Source: Burkholderia sp052045245 (lineage in GTDB: Bacteria; Pseudomonadota; Gammaproteobacteria; Burkholderiales; Burkholderiaceae). Taken from it: DNA of 64,000 bases. Location of the stretch: contig NZ_JBQEON010000018.1 of assembly GCF_052045245.1 (NCBI RefSeq), forward strand, positions 1-64,000. The letters are read 5' to 3'. The notes under the pieces were generated by a model that saw only the letters and a program-made list of their open reading frames with translations, ran no database searches and had not been told where the DNA came from. Positions 55,290 to 63,965 of this stretch are shown here, piece by piece. The position numbers were made by a program, and so were the translations under genes. Positions within the stretch are counted from its first letter, which is position 1, and every line of letters starts with the position of its first letter.

Positions 55290-56975
55290 TCAGCGACCGC
55301 GCGAGCGATTGCGCTGCGGACGCTGGCCGCCGCGCGCACCGCCGCCGCCGTTGCCGGCGCCTTCGGCACGATTGCCGTTCGGGTTGCGGTTGCCGCCCTT
55401 CGGGCCGCCTCGCTTGCCGCCCGCGCCTTCACGCTTGGGGCCAGCGCCATACGACGCGCGATTGCCGTCGACATCGCGGCCACCGCCCGAGCGGTTGCCA
55501 TGGCCCGACGGCGAAACCGGCAGACTGCCGTAGCCGCTCAGGCCCGGCAGGCCCGGGCCGCCGCGCCGGCCGCCACCACGACGCGGCTGGTCGAGTTGAC
55601 CATGCGCCGTCAGCACCGGTTCGCGGCCGATGAAGCCCATCGACGTCTGCATCGGATCCGGCTGGCGACGCTCGGCCTGCCCGCTGCCACCGCGCTTGCC
55701 CTTCTCCTCGGACGGCGCCTTCAGGCCGACGGTCGCCATCAGCTTGCGCACCTGCGCCTCGTCGAGCTCTTCCCAGCGGCCGCGCTTCAGGCCGCGCGGC
55801 AGCGGGATCGGGCCGTGACGCGTGCGGATCAGGCGGCTCACCATCAGGCCGGCCGCCTCAAACATGCGGCGCACTTCACGATTGCGGCCTTCAGCCAGCG
55901 CGACGTGATACCAGTGGTTCGTGCCTTCGCCGCCGCCGTCGCGAATTCGCAGGAAGTTCGCCGGGCCGTCATCCAGCTCGACGCCATGCAGCAACTTCTG
56001 CCGCATCCCTTCGGACAGCTCGCCGACGACGCGCACCGCGTACTCACGCTCGACGCTGTAGCGCGGATGCATGAAGCGGTTTGCGAGATCGCCCGACGTC
56101 GTCAACATCAACAGACCTTCGGTATTGAAGTCGAGACGACCCACCGCCAGCCATTTCGCCGTTTTCATCGGCGGCAGGCGGTCGAATACCGACGGACGAC
56201 CCTCCGGGTCAGCGTGGCTGACGATCTCGCCCGTCGGCTTGTGGTACAGCAGCACGCGCGGCGGCTTGTTCGGCAGCTTGCGCTTGACCGGCTTGCCGTT
56301 GATGCGGACCTGGTCGGTCGGCATGATGCGCTGGCCGATATGCGCGGGCTCGCCGTTCACCGACACGCGACCGGCGACGATCAGCTCTTCCATTTCGCGA
56401 CGCGAACCCATGCCGGCTTCCGCGAGCACCTTGTGGAGCTTCGGCGCGTCGTCGTCCGGCGACAGCACGCGCTTGTTCGCCGGCTGGCTGCGGCCGCGAC
56501 GCAGCATCGGCGCACGCACGCCGCTGCCGCCCGCCGAATTGTCGGCGTCGAAGGCCGGCGACGTCACATAGGCGAACAGATCGTCCTGCGACGCTGCATC
56601 GCCCTCGGCCTTCGCCGCACCACCGCGCCGCCCCTGGCCGCCTTGCCCACCCTGGGCACCCTTGGCCGCGCCTTCACGCTTGCCGGCCGGCTTGCGGCCG
56701 CCCTTGGCCGCGCCTTCCTTGCGCGGCGCGCGTGCGGGCTGCGCGTCAGCGGCCTCGGCCGGCTGCGCATCCGCGCCTTCGCCGCCCTGCGACTCGCCAT
56801 CGGCGCCCTTCGACTTGGCCGCCGCGCGGCGACGCGCGATCAGGCTGCGCGGGCCGCGCCGCAAGCCGCGGCGGGGGCGCTCGTCACCACCCGGAGCGTC
56901 CTGCTCCGGCGCATCGTCGGCACGCGCGGCCTGCACGGCAGGCGCGGACGATTCAATATCGTGGATATCTGTCAA
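55290..56975 (-). CDS. rluB: 23S rRNA pseudouridine synthase B with long disordered ends
   Basis: RsuA/RluB-family enzyme of 561 residues. The core (about 170-410) has an S4 domain (KLHKVLAEAGMGSRREMEELI), YHKPTGEIVSHADPEGRPSVFDRLP and the catalytic GRLDFNTEGLLMLT with the active-site Asp. The N-terminal 165 and C-terminal 150 residues are Gly/Arg/Ala-rich and probably unstructured; RluB is often about 300 residues elsewhere, though long forms occur in Burkholderiales. The start is TTG at 56975 with GAGG 5 bp upstream; no ATG is available before the core. It follows scpB by 60 bp. Confidence 0.93.
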   Translation of the reverse strand: MTDIHDIESSAPAVQAARADDAPEQDAPGGDERPRRGLRRGPRSLIARRRAAAKSKGADGESQGGEGADAQPAEAADAQPARAPRKEGAAKGGRKPAGKREGAAKGAQGGQGGQGRRGGAAKAEGDAASQDDLFAYVTSPAFDADNSAGGSGVRAPMLRRGRSQPANKRVLSPDDDAPKLHKVLAEAGMGSRREMEELIVAGRVSVNGEPAHIGQRIMPTDQVRINGKPVKRKLPNKPPRVLLYHKPTGEIVSHADPEGRPSVFDRLPPMKTAKWLAVGRLDFNTEGLLMLTTSGDLANRFMHPRYSVEREYAVRVVGELSEGMRQKLLHGVELDDGPANFLRIRDGGGEGTNHWYHVALAEGRNREVRRMFEAAGLMVSRLIRTRHGPIPLPRGLKRGRWEELDEAQVRKLMATVGLKAPSEEKGKRGGSGQAERRQPDPMQTSMGFIGREPVLTAHGQLDQPRRGGGRRGGPGLPGLSGYGSLPVSPSGHGNRSGGGRDVDGNRASYGAGPKREGAGGKRGGPKGGNRNPNGNRAEGAGNGGGGARGGQRPQRNRSRGR

Positions 56976-57035
56976 AACAACCTCAAAATGTCAGGTCTCG
57001 CGCCCGGCGCGGGCGCGGCAAGAAGTCGGCCGCGA

Positions 57036-58049
57036 TCAGGCGCGGCGCTGTTCGGGTTCTGCTTCGTCGTCCGGCAGCGCGTCGGCGCCGATGGGCGCGC
57101 TGGCACTGCGTACGGCATCGGCGAGGCTGTCGGACGTATCGTCCAGCATCTCGCCATCCGCGGGACGGGAGCGTGTGGCATCGGCCTCGCCCGGCATGTC
57201 GCCGGCCGCTTCCGCTCCGTCTCCGGCAACCGCGTCGGCGGCCGGCTTGCGATCTTCCTCGTTCCACTCCGCGCGCAGCGGCTCGGGCTGCCCGCCGGCC
57301 GACGCTGCTTCGGCGTCAGCCTGTTCGGTTCGAACGCGATCAGCTTCCAGCGTATCGCGGTTCGGCATTTCCTGCGTCGCCGCGACGTCCGTCGCGGCAT
57401 CGCCCGACAATCCGCCAGGCTGCGCCTGCGGTTCGTCGGCCGCTGCTTCGCCGGCTTCCAGCACGTCTTCCGCCGCCGGCGCATCGCCGTCGAAATCCAT
57501 CGCCTGCTGCGCGAGCAGCGCGGCCTCGATGTTCGCGGCGGGCTCCTCGAGCGCGGGCAAGTCGTCGAGCGCCTTCAGACCGAGATCGTCGAGGAACTGC
57601 TTGGTCGTCGCATACAGCGCCGGACGCCCCGGCACGTCGCGATGCCCGATCACCTCGATCCAGCCGCGATCCTCGAGCTGCTTGACCACCTGCGTATTGA
57701 CCGTGACGCCGCGAATCTCTTCGATGTCGCCGCGCGTGACCGGTTGCCGATACGCAATGATCGCGAGCGTTTCGAGCACCGCGCGCGAATACTTCGGCGG
57801 CTTCTCGGGATGCAGACGATCCAGAAAATGGCGCATCGCCGGCTTGCTCTGAAAGCGCCACCCGGTTGCCAGCGCCACCAGTTCGACGCCGCGGCCGGAC
57901 CAATCCTGTTTCAGATCTTCGAGCAACGTGCGGACCGTGTCAGCCGACACGCCGTCGGCAAAGAGCTTGCGCAAATCGCCGAGTTTCAGCGGTTCCTGCG
58001 CGCAGATCAAAGCAGTCTCGAGGACGATCTTCGCCTCTTGGGTATTCAT
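57036..58049 (-). CDS. scpB: Segregation and condensation protein B
   Basis: ScpB of 337 residues, a winged-helix kleisin-binding subunit of the SMC-ScpAB chromosome condensin. The conserved part is about residues 1-180: EAKIVLETALICAQEPLKLGDL, SRAVLETLAIIAYRQPVTRGDIEEIRGV and the RDVPGRPALYATTKQFLDDLGL block. The remaining 150 residues are an acidic Ala/Glu/Asp-rich tail, common in beta-proteobacterial ScpB. It lies upstream of rluB, the usual order. Confidence 0.93.
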   Translation of the reverse strand: MNTQEAKIVLETALICAQEPLKLGDLRKLFADGVSADTVRTLLEDLKQDWSGRGVELVALATGWRFQSKPAMRHFLDRLHPEKPPKYSRAVLETLAIIAYRQPVTRGDIEEIRGVTVNTQVVKQLEDRGWIEVIGHRDVPGRPALYATTKQFLDDLGLKALDDLPALEEPAANIEAALLAQQAMDFDGDAPAAEDVLEAGEAAADEPQAQPGGLSGDAATDVAATQEMPNRDTLEADRVRTEQADAEAASAGGQPEPLRAEWNEEDRKPAADAVAGDGAEAAGDMPGEADATRSRPADGEMLDDTSDSLADAVRSASAPIGADALPDDEAEPEQRRA

Positions 58050-58321
58050 GCAGCTAGGCCAGACCCTGTGGTCAAACGAACCGGATCAACAAACAGACGA
58101 AAGGAACGGAAGACGCGCTCGCCCGATTCTGATCGGTCATATTGATGGGAGCACGAACCGGGGGCGGCGAACCAACTTCAAGCCAGGCCCAAACCGGACG
58201 GAACAGCACGGCTCAACGACGGAACCGCGTGACTGAGCGCCATATTACGCAAAATTGCCCGGTGCGTAAAGATGAGCCGAACGGCCCGCCGCGCACACGC
58301 CGCGACCGTTCCGCCCCCGCT

Positions 58322-58842
58322 TCAGCCCCGTGCCGCACCGCGCGCAAGGAACGCCGGCAAGCGCTCGACACCCGCATCAAGCCGCGCCGGATCGCATGCG
58401 TAGCACCAGCGCACGAACCCTTCCCCCTCCGGGCCGAACGCGCGCCCCGGCGCCAGTCCGAGCCCCGCCCCGCGCACCAGCGTCTTGCAGAACGCGAGAC
58501 TGTCGCCCGCACCCGACAAGGTTCGCAACGCGGCGATCAGATCGTCTCGGCCACCGTCGCGCCGTGACGTGCACTCACGTAGGACGCGAGCGCGTCGCGC
58601 AGCGGTACCGTGCCGCGGTTGTGCGTATAGAAGGTTGCGCCGTCGTGCAGCGCTGCCGCGGCCGCGTCGCGAATGAACGCCGGTGTCACGCGGTCCGAGT
58701 CGCCGAACCAGAACGGCAGCACGTCGGGCACGCCGAAGCCGGCGTTCGCCACTTCCCGGATCAGCGACGGGCGCAGCGCATGCACCGCGCCGCGTGCCGC
58801 CGGCTCGCCCGTCGACGGGCCGGCATCTGCGGAATGCACCAT
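58322..58842 (-). pseudogene. Decayed PLP-dependent aminotransferase
   Basis: Two pieces of a class I/II aminotransferase lie in different frames. The first (58842 to about 58540) starts MVHSADAGPSTG and has the family N-terminus SLIREVANAGFGVPDVLPFWFGDSD and YTHNRGTVPLRDALASYV. The second (about 58560 to 58322) has the C-terminus DSLAFCKTLVRGAGLGLAPG, FGPEGEGFVRWCYACDPARLDAGVERL. The whole spans about 520 bases where about 1,170 are expected, so the middle, including the PLP lysine, is deleted and the frame is shifted. It cannot make an active enzyme. Confidence 0.85.
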
Positions 58843-58906
58843 CGAGAACCACCGCCGAGGAACACGATCCGCGTAGTGTACCGGCGTGCGGGCCGGATCC
58901 GTACCC

Positions 58907-59809
58907 TCAATCGAGGTCCTCCGCCCTCGCCGGCATCTGGCGCGCGAGCGCCCAGATCGCCTGCGCGGCGGGCGACAGCGACCGGTCGCGGCGGCGCACC
59001 AGTTCGACGGTACGCTCGGTGCGCGGCGTCAACGGCCGCGCGACCAGTGTCGATCCGGCCGGCAGCGGCAGCGACAGCCACGGCTGCACGCTCACGCCGA
59101 CGCCGGCCTCGACGAGCCCGAATACCGTCGCCGAATGCCCGAGTTCCTGCATGACCGTCGCGCGGACCTCGTGAGCGGCCAGCGCGGCGTCGATCAGCGG
59201 CCGGCTTCCGGACGCATGATCGAGCAGCACGAGGCGCTCGCCGTCGAGTGCCGTCCACGGCACCTCGGCCCGCGCCGCGAGCGGATGATCGGCACGCGCG
59301 ACCAGGCAGAACGAATCGGTCATCAACGGCTCGCACACCAGATCGGCGACGGCGAGCGGCCCGATGACAACACCGAAATCGACCTCGCTCGACCTCACCT
59401 TGCGCAGCACGTCGCTCTGCACGTCGTCGCGCAAGCCAAGCGTGACGAACGGGAACTGACGCTCGCAGGACGCAACGACGCGCGGCATCAGCCGGCACGC
59501 GATCGTCGGGCTCGCGGCGACGATCACGCGCCCGCGCCGCTGCTCGCCGATCTCGCGAATCTCGCGCAGCGTGTCGTCGAGATCGTCGATCAGGCGAGAC
59601 ACGCTCGCGATCAGGTTCGAGCCGACGTCGGTCAGTTGCACGTCGCGCGTCGTCCGGTCGATCAGCTTCAGCCCGAGTTCGGCTTCGAGCTCGCGCACGC
59701 AGCGGCTGACCGCGGACTGCGTGAGCCCGATCTCGTCGCCCGCGCGACTGAAGCTCCTGAGCCGCGCAACCTCGATGAATACGCGAAGCTGGCGCAGCGT
59801 AACGTTCAT
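58907..59809 (-). CDS. LysR family transcriptional regulator
   Basis: LysR-type regulator of 300 residues. The HTH domain covers about residues 1-60 (LRQLRVFIEVARLRSFSRAG, IGLTQSAVSRCVRELEAELG). The effector domain begins RVIVAASPTIACRLMPRVVASC and includes DFGVVIGPLAVADLVCEPLM. It lies 64 bp upstream of the aminotransferase pseudogene on the same strand and may once have been cotranscribed with it. The effector is unknown. Confidence 0.9.
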   Translation of the reverse strand: MNVTLRQLRVFIEVARLRSFSRAGDEIGLTQSAVSRCVRELEAELGLKLIDRTTRDVQLTDVGSNLIASVSRLIDDLDDTLREIREIGEQRRGRVIVAASPTIACRLMPRVVASCERQFPFVTLGLRDDVQSDVLRKVRSSEVDFGVVIGPLAVADLVCEPLMTDSFCLVARADHPLAARAEVPWTALDGERLVLLDHASGSRPLIDAALAAHEVRATVMQELGHSATVFGLVEAGVGVSVQPWLSLPLPAGSTLVARPLTPRTERTVELVRRRDRSLSPAAQAIWALARQMPARAEDLD

Positions 59810-60236
59810 CCCTTCACCTCATCAATCGCCGATATCGATGCGCGATTTTAATGCCCGAACCGGCCGCGATGTGCGAGTCAGGTACCCGCCGGGCATGTTT
59901 CGCTGCGGTGCAATATCCGCGCAAACGCACGCGGCACGGGCCAATTGCACAAGATTGGTGATTGTCCTGATTTGCTGGCGGGTTATTTTGGCGTCTTATA
60001 CGCCCCTAGCTGACTTAGCCGTTAGCCCGCTGCCAAGCGGCTCTCGAGGGAATCGCATCCGACGTGGCACGCTTCGTGCGTGACCTGGCGCACAGGGCGC
60101 AGGTTTCGTCGGACGGAAGGCAGAAACGCCGCTGCCGGCCAACCGGACGCCCCCACCCGGCACTCGAACGCTCGAGTGCTTGAAGAGTGCGCGGCGCAAG
60201 GCAGCGCACCGGAGTTAGCTTCGCTGAGGTGAGGAC
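59810..60236. other. Intergenic region without recognisable gene
   Basis: No gene or RNA is recognised in these 427 bases. They must hold the promoter of the minus-strand LysR gene and perhaps that of the plus-strand transposase-domain gene. Confidence 0.6.
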
Positions 60237-60638
60237 ATGATGCTGTTCGACGATTTGAGAGATAACGAGTGGGCGCTGGTCGAGGGTCTGTTTTGCTCGG
60301 AGCCGGCCCGGAGCGAACGGCGCGGCCGTCCGCGCGTGGAGGCCCGTTCGGTGGTGAACGCCGTGCTGTGGGTCCTGTCGACGGGCGAAGGCTGGTCGAA
60401 GCTGCCGGGCCGCTATCCGTCGCCGCCGACCTGCCGCCGCCGCTTCGACGAATGGCAGGCTGACGGCACGCTCGCCGAAATCGTCAAGCGACTCGGCACG
60501 AGCGGTCGCCAGATCTCGCTGCGCGGACGCATCGGTGCGAGCGCGGCGAAACCGCCGGCACCGCCGAGCCGCGACCGGCTGCGCGGCGCCTTCTGGACCA
60601 ATCCGGAATCCTGGCGCGCCCCTGTGAAGATGGCGTAA
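60237..60638 (+). CDS. Second solo transposase N-terminal domain protein (DUF4096-like)
   Basis: Protein of 133 residues of the same design as the gene at 33.4 kb: DLRDNEWALVEGLF, RRGRPRVEARSVVNAVLWVLSTGEGWSKLPGRYPSPPTCRRRF is the DUF4096 DNA-binding region (about 7-80). The catalytic domain is missing and the C-terminal 50 residues (SLRGRIGASAAKPPAPPSRD, FWTNPESWRAPVKMA) are not transposase-like. Two ATGs in tandem (60237, 60240) follow GAGG. A terminator follows. It is an intact short gene rather than a truncated IS; DNA binding is likely, the role unknown. Confidence 0.7.
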   Translation: MMLFDDLRDNEWALVEGLFCSEPARSERRGRPRVEARSVVNAVLWVLSTGEGWSKLPGRYPSPPTCRRRFDEWQADGTLAEIVKRLGTSGRQISLRGRIGASAAKPPAPPSRDRLRGAFWTNPESWRAPVKMA

Positions 60639-60650
60639 CGCATGCTCGAT

Positions 60651-60678
60651 CGGGCGGCTTCGGCCGCCCGGTTTGTTT
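60651..60678 (+). terminator. Terminator after the solo transposase-domain gene
   Basis: Perfect 8-bp stem CGGGCGGC/GCCGCCCG with TTCG tetraloop, followed by a GTTTGTTT tail, 12 bp after the stop. Confidence 0.75.
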
Positions 60679-60833
60679 CCGCGCCACGCCATTGCGCGGC
60701 GCCCGCCGCCATCGATGACCGCTGTCGCGCAGCGATACATCTATTTACTATTATTTACAGCAAGCCTGCACTCCCGCGCTTACCTTAGCGACATATCAAC
60801 AAGCCGCGCCGGCGACTTGAAGGGAGCCCCGCC

Positions 60834-61085
60834 ATGAAACCAATGTCACTGCTCGTCGCATGCGGCATTGTCATTTCGCTGGCGCTGACCGCCCCCGCTC
60901 ACGCAGACGATCGCGCTAAGCCGCCTCATCGCCAGCAGGATCACCGGAACACCCTCCGCCAGCAATCGCCGGCCGCACAGGCCAACCGGCAGACGGTTCC
61001 GCGCGGCGATTTGCGCGGCGACATCGCAAGCAATGCACGCGCGCGTATCGGCTCGCAGCCGTCTGACTTGCCGCGTCATCCGTAG
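60834..61085 (+). CDS. Small exported hypothetical protein
   Basis: Small protein of 83 residues with a clear signal peptide (cleavage after AHA, about residue 24). The mature 59 residues are polar and basic, rich in Arg, Gln, His and Pro, with no known domain. AAGGGAG precedes the ATG at good distance. I do not recognise the family. It stands alone. Confidence 0.65.
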   Translation: MKPMSLLVACGIVISLALTAPAHADDRAKPPHRQQDHRNTLRQQSPAAQANRQTVPRGDLRGDIASNARARIGSQPSDLPRHP

Positions 61086-61203
61086 CCGACAATCACCAGG
61101 ATTTCGCCAAAGAAAATTCCCCGATTCGGGAACTGCCCGGCATGGGACGAGTCACATCGTTGCCATGAGCACAGAGCGTGGCAACAGCAAAAGTATCCGG
61201 TAT

Positions 61204-61234
61204 GCCCGTATCCTCGTGATACGGGCTTTTTTTT
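61204..61234 (+). terminator. Rho-independent terminator
   Basis: Perfect 9-bp stem GCCCGTATC/GATACGGGC with CTCGT loop and eight T. It lies about 120 bp after the small exported gene. Confidence 0.9.
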
Positions 61235-61275
61235 GGCGCCGCCGGCGGCGACGCGCGAGGACGGAAGTACGGCCG

Positions 61276-61593
61276 CTACAGGCGGCTTTCAAGAATCGCC
61301 ACGGCGCTCGCTTCGCTCAATGCGTAGTCGTCCATACGGCGATCAGTCCAGGAAAGCAATTTCTCGTCGCGCTCGAGGCGCGCGCATTCGGCTCGACCGC
61401 TATCGGTCAGCACCGCGATGTCGACCGGTGCATGGAACCCCGGTGCGGGAGCAACGGTTTTCTGCCGGACCGTGTCCATCAGCCCAAGCGACCGAAGATA
61501 CTCGAACACGCCCGGGCGGCGCGCCCACGGTACCTGGCGGTACTGCACTCGTCTCAATGCGTCGAGCACCGCTTCGTTGGAATACGTGGCCAT
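61276..61593 (-). CDS. Hypothetical protein, possible winged helix
   Basis: Protein of 105 residues, not recognised. Its helix-rich start (NEAVLDALRRVQYRQVP) and the later VDIAVLTDSGRAECARLERDEKL resemble small winged-helix folds in which the wing is followed by a TxxGR turn, but this is only a likeness. It has no signal peptide. It is divergent from the YdcF-like gene and convergent with the exported gene. Confidence 0.55.
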   Translation of the reverse strand: MATYSNEAVLDALRRVQYRQVPWARRPGVFEYLRSLGLMDTVRQKTVAPAPGFHAPVDIAVLTDSGRAECARLERDEKLLSWTDRRMDDYALSEASAVAILESRL

Positions 61594-61750
61594 CTCGATT
61601 CTTTCTTAAAGTGCAGCGACAATGCGAAGCGGCGCGCCGGGCAGGATCTCCACCCGCCGATACCGCCACCGATTCTGGGGGCCGACATTCGGCATCGCGT
61701 CAGGGCCGGATCGTCAGCCGTCCATAAAAAGACACCATACCCCAATCAAA

Positions 61751-62467
61751 TTGATTCTGTTCGATTCATTTGTACTTCTCTTCATCTGTTTCATGCTCTG
61801 CCGCAAGCGGCGGCGACTCGTCGCAATTGCCGGCGCGGCGCTGTTCTGGCTGCTCGCGACAGGCTGGCTCGCCGCACCGCTCCTCGCATGGACCGAGGCC
61901 GGCGTCACACCGATCGAGCGCCCCGACATGCACGGGCAGACCACGCTGATCATCATCGGCGCCGGCACGCGACGCACCGACACCGGCCTGCAGCCACCGC
62001 TCGACGGGGAGGCACGCATCCGCAAGACCGCAGCGCTCTATCGCACGTGCCGCCAACGGGCCAGCCGCTGCACCGTGGTGATGTCGGGTGGCGACCCGCA
62101 ACATCACGGCGATACCGAGGCGGCCGTCTACGGGCGCCGGCTGGTTGCGGAAGGTGTCGCTCCCGGCGACCTCATTCTCGAGCCGAACAGCCGCACAACC
62201 TACGAAAATGCGAAATTCACTGCGTCTATACTACGCCCACAACATGACGACTCGCGCATTCTCGTCACGTCGTCGTACCAGATGCGGCGCGCACTACTCG
62301 ATTTCCGCCACTTCGGCGTCGATCCGCAGCCCGTATACGCGAATCGCCGGCGTGCGCAAACGGGCTGGCTGCCTCGCTGGCGCAACCTGGCGGATGCCAA
62401 CCAGGCGCTGCACGAGCTGATCGGCATCGCGCAGTTCCATGTCTATCGGTGGCTCGGCTGGTTTTGA
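61751..62467 (+). CDS. YdcF family (DUF218) membrane protein
   Basis: Protein of about 238 residues. Two N-terminal hydrophobic segments (FVLLFICFML, AGAALFWLLATGWLAAPLLA) precede a DUF218/YdcF domain: LIIIGAGTRR, RIRKTAALYRTCR, CTVVMSGGD, EAAVYGRRLVAEGVAPGDLILEPNSRTTYENA and RILVTSSYQMRRAL. This is the SAM-binding-like fold of the ElyC/SanA/YdcF group, linked to envelope functions in E. coli. The start is uncertain: TTG at 61751 keeps the first hydrophobic segment; an ATG at 61793 would cut it. Confidence 0.75.
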   Translation: MILFDSFVLLFICFMLCRKRRRLVAIAGAALFWLLATGWLAAPLLAWTEAGVTPIERPDMHGQTTLIIIGAGTRRTDTGLQPPLDGEARIRKTAALYRTCRQRASRCTVVMSGGDPQHHGDTEAAVYGRRLVAEGVAPGDLILEPNSRTTYENAKFTASILRPQHDDSRILVTSSYQMRRALLDFRHFGVDPQPVYANRRRAQTGWLPRWRNLADANQALHELIGIAQFHVYRWLGWF

Positions 62468-62684
62468 TCGTGTCAGGCCGCAAGCGGAAACGGCAGATTC
62501 GCCCGGATGGCATGCGCGTGACGGAATGCGCGAAGTGTTGCGCGACTTCAACGGGGCCTTGCGCCGCGCCGCGATCCATTGCACATTGATCCGTCACTTT
62601 TGTTACACTCGACACGCACTCGATTGCAGTCGCCAGACAAAACGGCAACATTCGGGTTCATCACCACTTAGCGGAGGTAAAGCA

Positions 62685-62969
62685 ATGAAGAAGACGTCCC
62701 TGGCTATTCTGGTCGCGATGTCGGCGCTGACTGGCGCAGCGTATGCGCAAGAGAGCACGCAAATCAAGACCATCACCGACCCGGCAAAGATCGCCGAGAT
62801 CGAGCAACGCGCACAGGCGCTGCAACAGCAGCAAGCAGCCGAGGCTGCACAGCCGGCGATGCAGGAAGAGCACCATCACGCCAAGAAGGCTGCTCACCAC
62901 AAGGCAGCAGCGAAGAAGGCCGGCAAGAAGGCCGCCAAGGCCGCTCCGGCAGAAGCTGCCAGCCAGTAA
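62685..62969 (+). CDS. Small exported His/Lys/Ala-rich protein
   Basis: Exported protein of 94 residues. The signal peptide ends at AYAQ (about residue 22). A helical, Gln/Ala-rich segment (AEIEQRAQALQQQQAAEAAQ) is followed by EEHHHAKKAAHHKAAAKKAG, a His/Lys/Ala-rich tail like that of histone-H1-like proteins but outside the cytoplasm. GGAGG precedes the ATG. Function is unknown; metal or polyanion binding is conceivable. A terminator follows. Confidence 0.75.
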   Translation: MKKTSLAILVAMSALTGAAYAQESTQIKTITDPAKIAEIEQRAQALQQQQAAEAAQPAMQEEHHHAKKAAHHKAAAKKAGKKAAKAAPAEAASQ

Positions 62970-62990
62970 GTTCGGCGGCACCGCACAAGC

Positions 62991-63028
62991 GAAAAGCCGA
63001 ATCCGGGCAACCGGGTTCGGCTTTTTTG
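62991..63028 (+). terminator. Rho-independent terminator
   Basis: Arms AAAAGCCGAATCCGG/CCGGGTTCGGCTTTTTT (one mismatch) around GCAA, with a T run, 20 bp after the His/Lys-rich gene. Confidence 0.9.
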
Positions 63029-63105
63029 GTTGCGGCGCCTGCGCGCTGTGCTAAAGTCGCGCACCGAAATTTTCCACCCGTGCGCACCCCGGTGCGGAGG
63101 ACAGC

Positions 63106-63363
63106 ATGAGCAATATTCAACTCGACATCGAGTGGACCGAAGCGGCCACTCGCCAGATCAAGCAACTGATGCCGCGCGGCTCGGCCGACGCCTTTCTCGC
63201 GCTGCCGCCGATCGAGTGCCTGCCGATGGAGGGCGACGTGCTTTTCCTCGGCCCGCAAGGCAAGCAGCAGCCGTTCATCGTCGCCGAACGCCAGTATCAC
63301 CACGACGGCGACGCCGACTGGACCATCATCCTGATTCTCGACGTTCCCAGCGCGTCGCACTGA
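63106..63363 (+). CDS. Conserved-looking hypothetical protein
   Basis: Cytoplasmic-looking protein of 85 residues, not recognised. It starts MSNIQLDIEWTEAATRQIKQ and ends with a beta-rich ADWTIILILDVPSASH. GCGGAGG precedes the ATG at ideal distance, and codon use fits its neighbours, so it is likely real. No neighbour suggests a role. Confidence 0.6.
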   Translation: MSNIQLDIEWTEAATRQIKQLMPRGSADAFLALPPIECLPMEGDVLFLGPQGKQQPFIVAERQYHHDGDADWTIILILDVPSASH

Positions 63364-63529
63364 CGCGCCGCCGCGGCCGGCCACGCGCCCGGCCGCACGA
63401 CCCCGCTCACGCCCGCGTCGACAGCACGCGGATCCCGGCACGATCGCCCCGGTCCGCGGCCGCGTCGCGGCAAGCCAGCAGGTGCGCGGAACGCGCGGCC
63501 GCACCGGCACACCCTCGTCTCGCGGCTCC

Positions 63530-63640
63530 AAAAAAATTGCCCGCGCTTCAGAAGAAGCGCGGGCGAAACCGTCGCCCTACGAGGATAGGCGACGGGGCCA
63601 TCGAGATCCGCGCACCGCGCGGATCATCATCGGTTGTGCC
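63530..63640 (-). ncRNA. Candidate small RNA with three hairpins and terminator
   Basis: Read on the minus strand, three stable stems follow each other: 63625-63605 (8 bp GATCCGCG/CGCGGATC), 63595-63569 (8 bp CCGTCGCC/GGCGACGG) and 63564-63539 (11 bp perfect, GCCCGCGCTTC/GAAGCGCGGGC). The last is followed by AATTTTTTT, a good Rho-independent terminator. No open frame leads into it from the right. The 5' end and promoter were not identified; expression is untested. Confidence 0.45.
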
Positions 63641-63911
63641 GGCGCTCGCCGCGCCGACATCTGAAGACGTCGATTCCGTTGGTCAGGCGCTTGCGACGCA
63701 CGCCCGTATCTGACGCCATCCTTCCCGTCCCAACGATTCCATCTTATTAAGCAGTTTGCGTGCCAGGCACGATTTCCCAAACACGCCATTGATCTATAAG
63801 GACATTTCCCCCGGTCATGACGATGTAACACCCGCGCTGCTGCCGTAACGCGCGGATGTTACGTAACGTCGCGGGACGACGGAACCTCGCGCACGCGCTG
63901 GCGCGCGAACA

Positions 63912-63943
63912 TGAAAAAAGCCCGCCAGATGGCGGGCTTTTTC
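63912..63943. terminator. Strong bidirectional terminator
   Basis: Perfect stem AAAAAAGCCCGCC/GGCGGGCTTTTTT (A/T runs included) with AGAT loop. It lies 22 bp beyond the stop of the minus-strand gene entering from the right edge. Confidence 0.92.
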
Positions 63944-63965
63944 GAGAACCGGAAGCAGGCTGCGA

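Larger units (their letters stand above)
63364..63965. other. Intergenic region with no protein gene
   Basis: About 600 bases without a credible coding region. They hold the three-hairpin candidate RNA (63530-63640) and a strong terminator (63912-63943). The part from 63641 to 63911 shows nothing recognisable. Confidence 0.6.

Noticed and set aside
55155..58145. Very long plus-strand open frame across rluB and scpB
   Set aside because: It spans two real minus-strand genes and their gap. Its product is Ala/Arg-rich noise.
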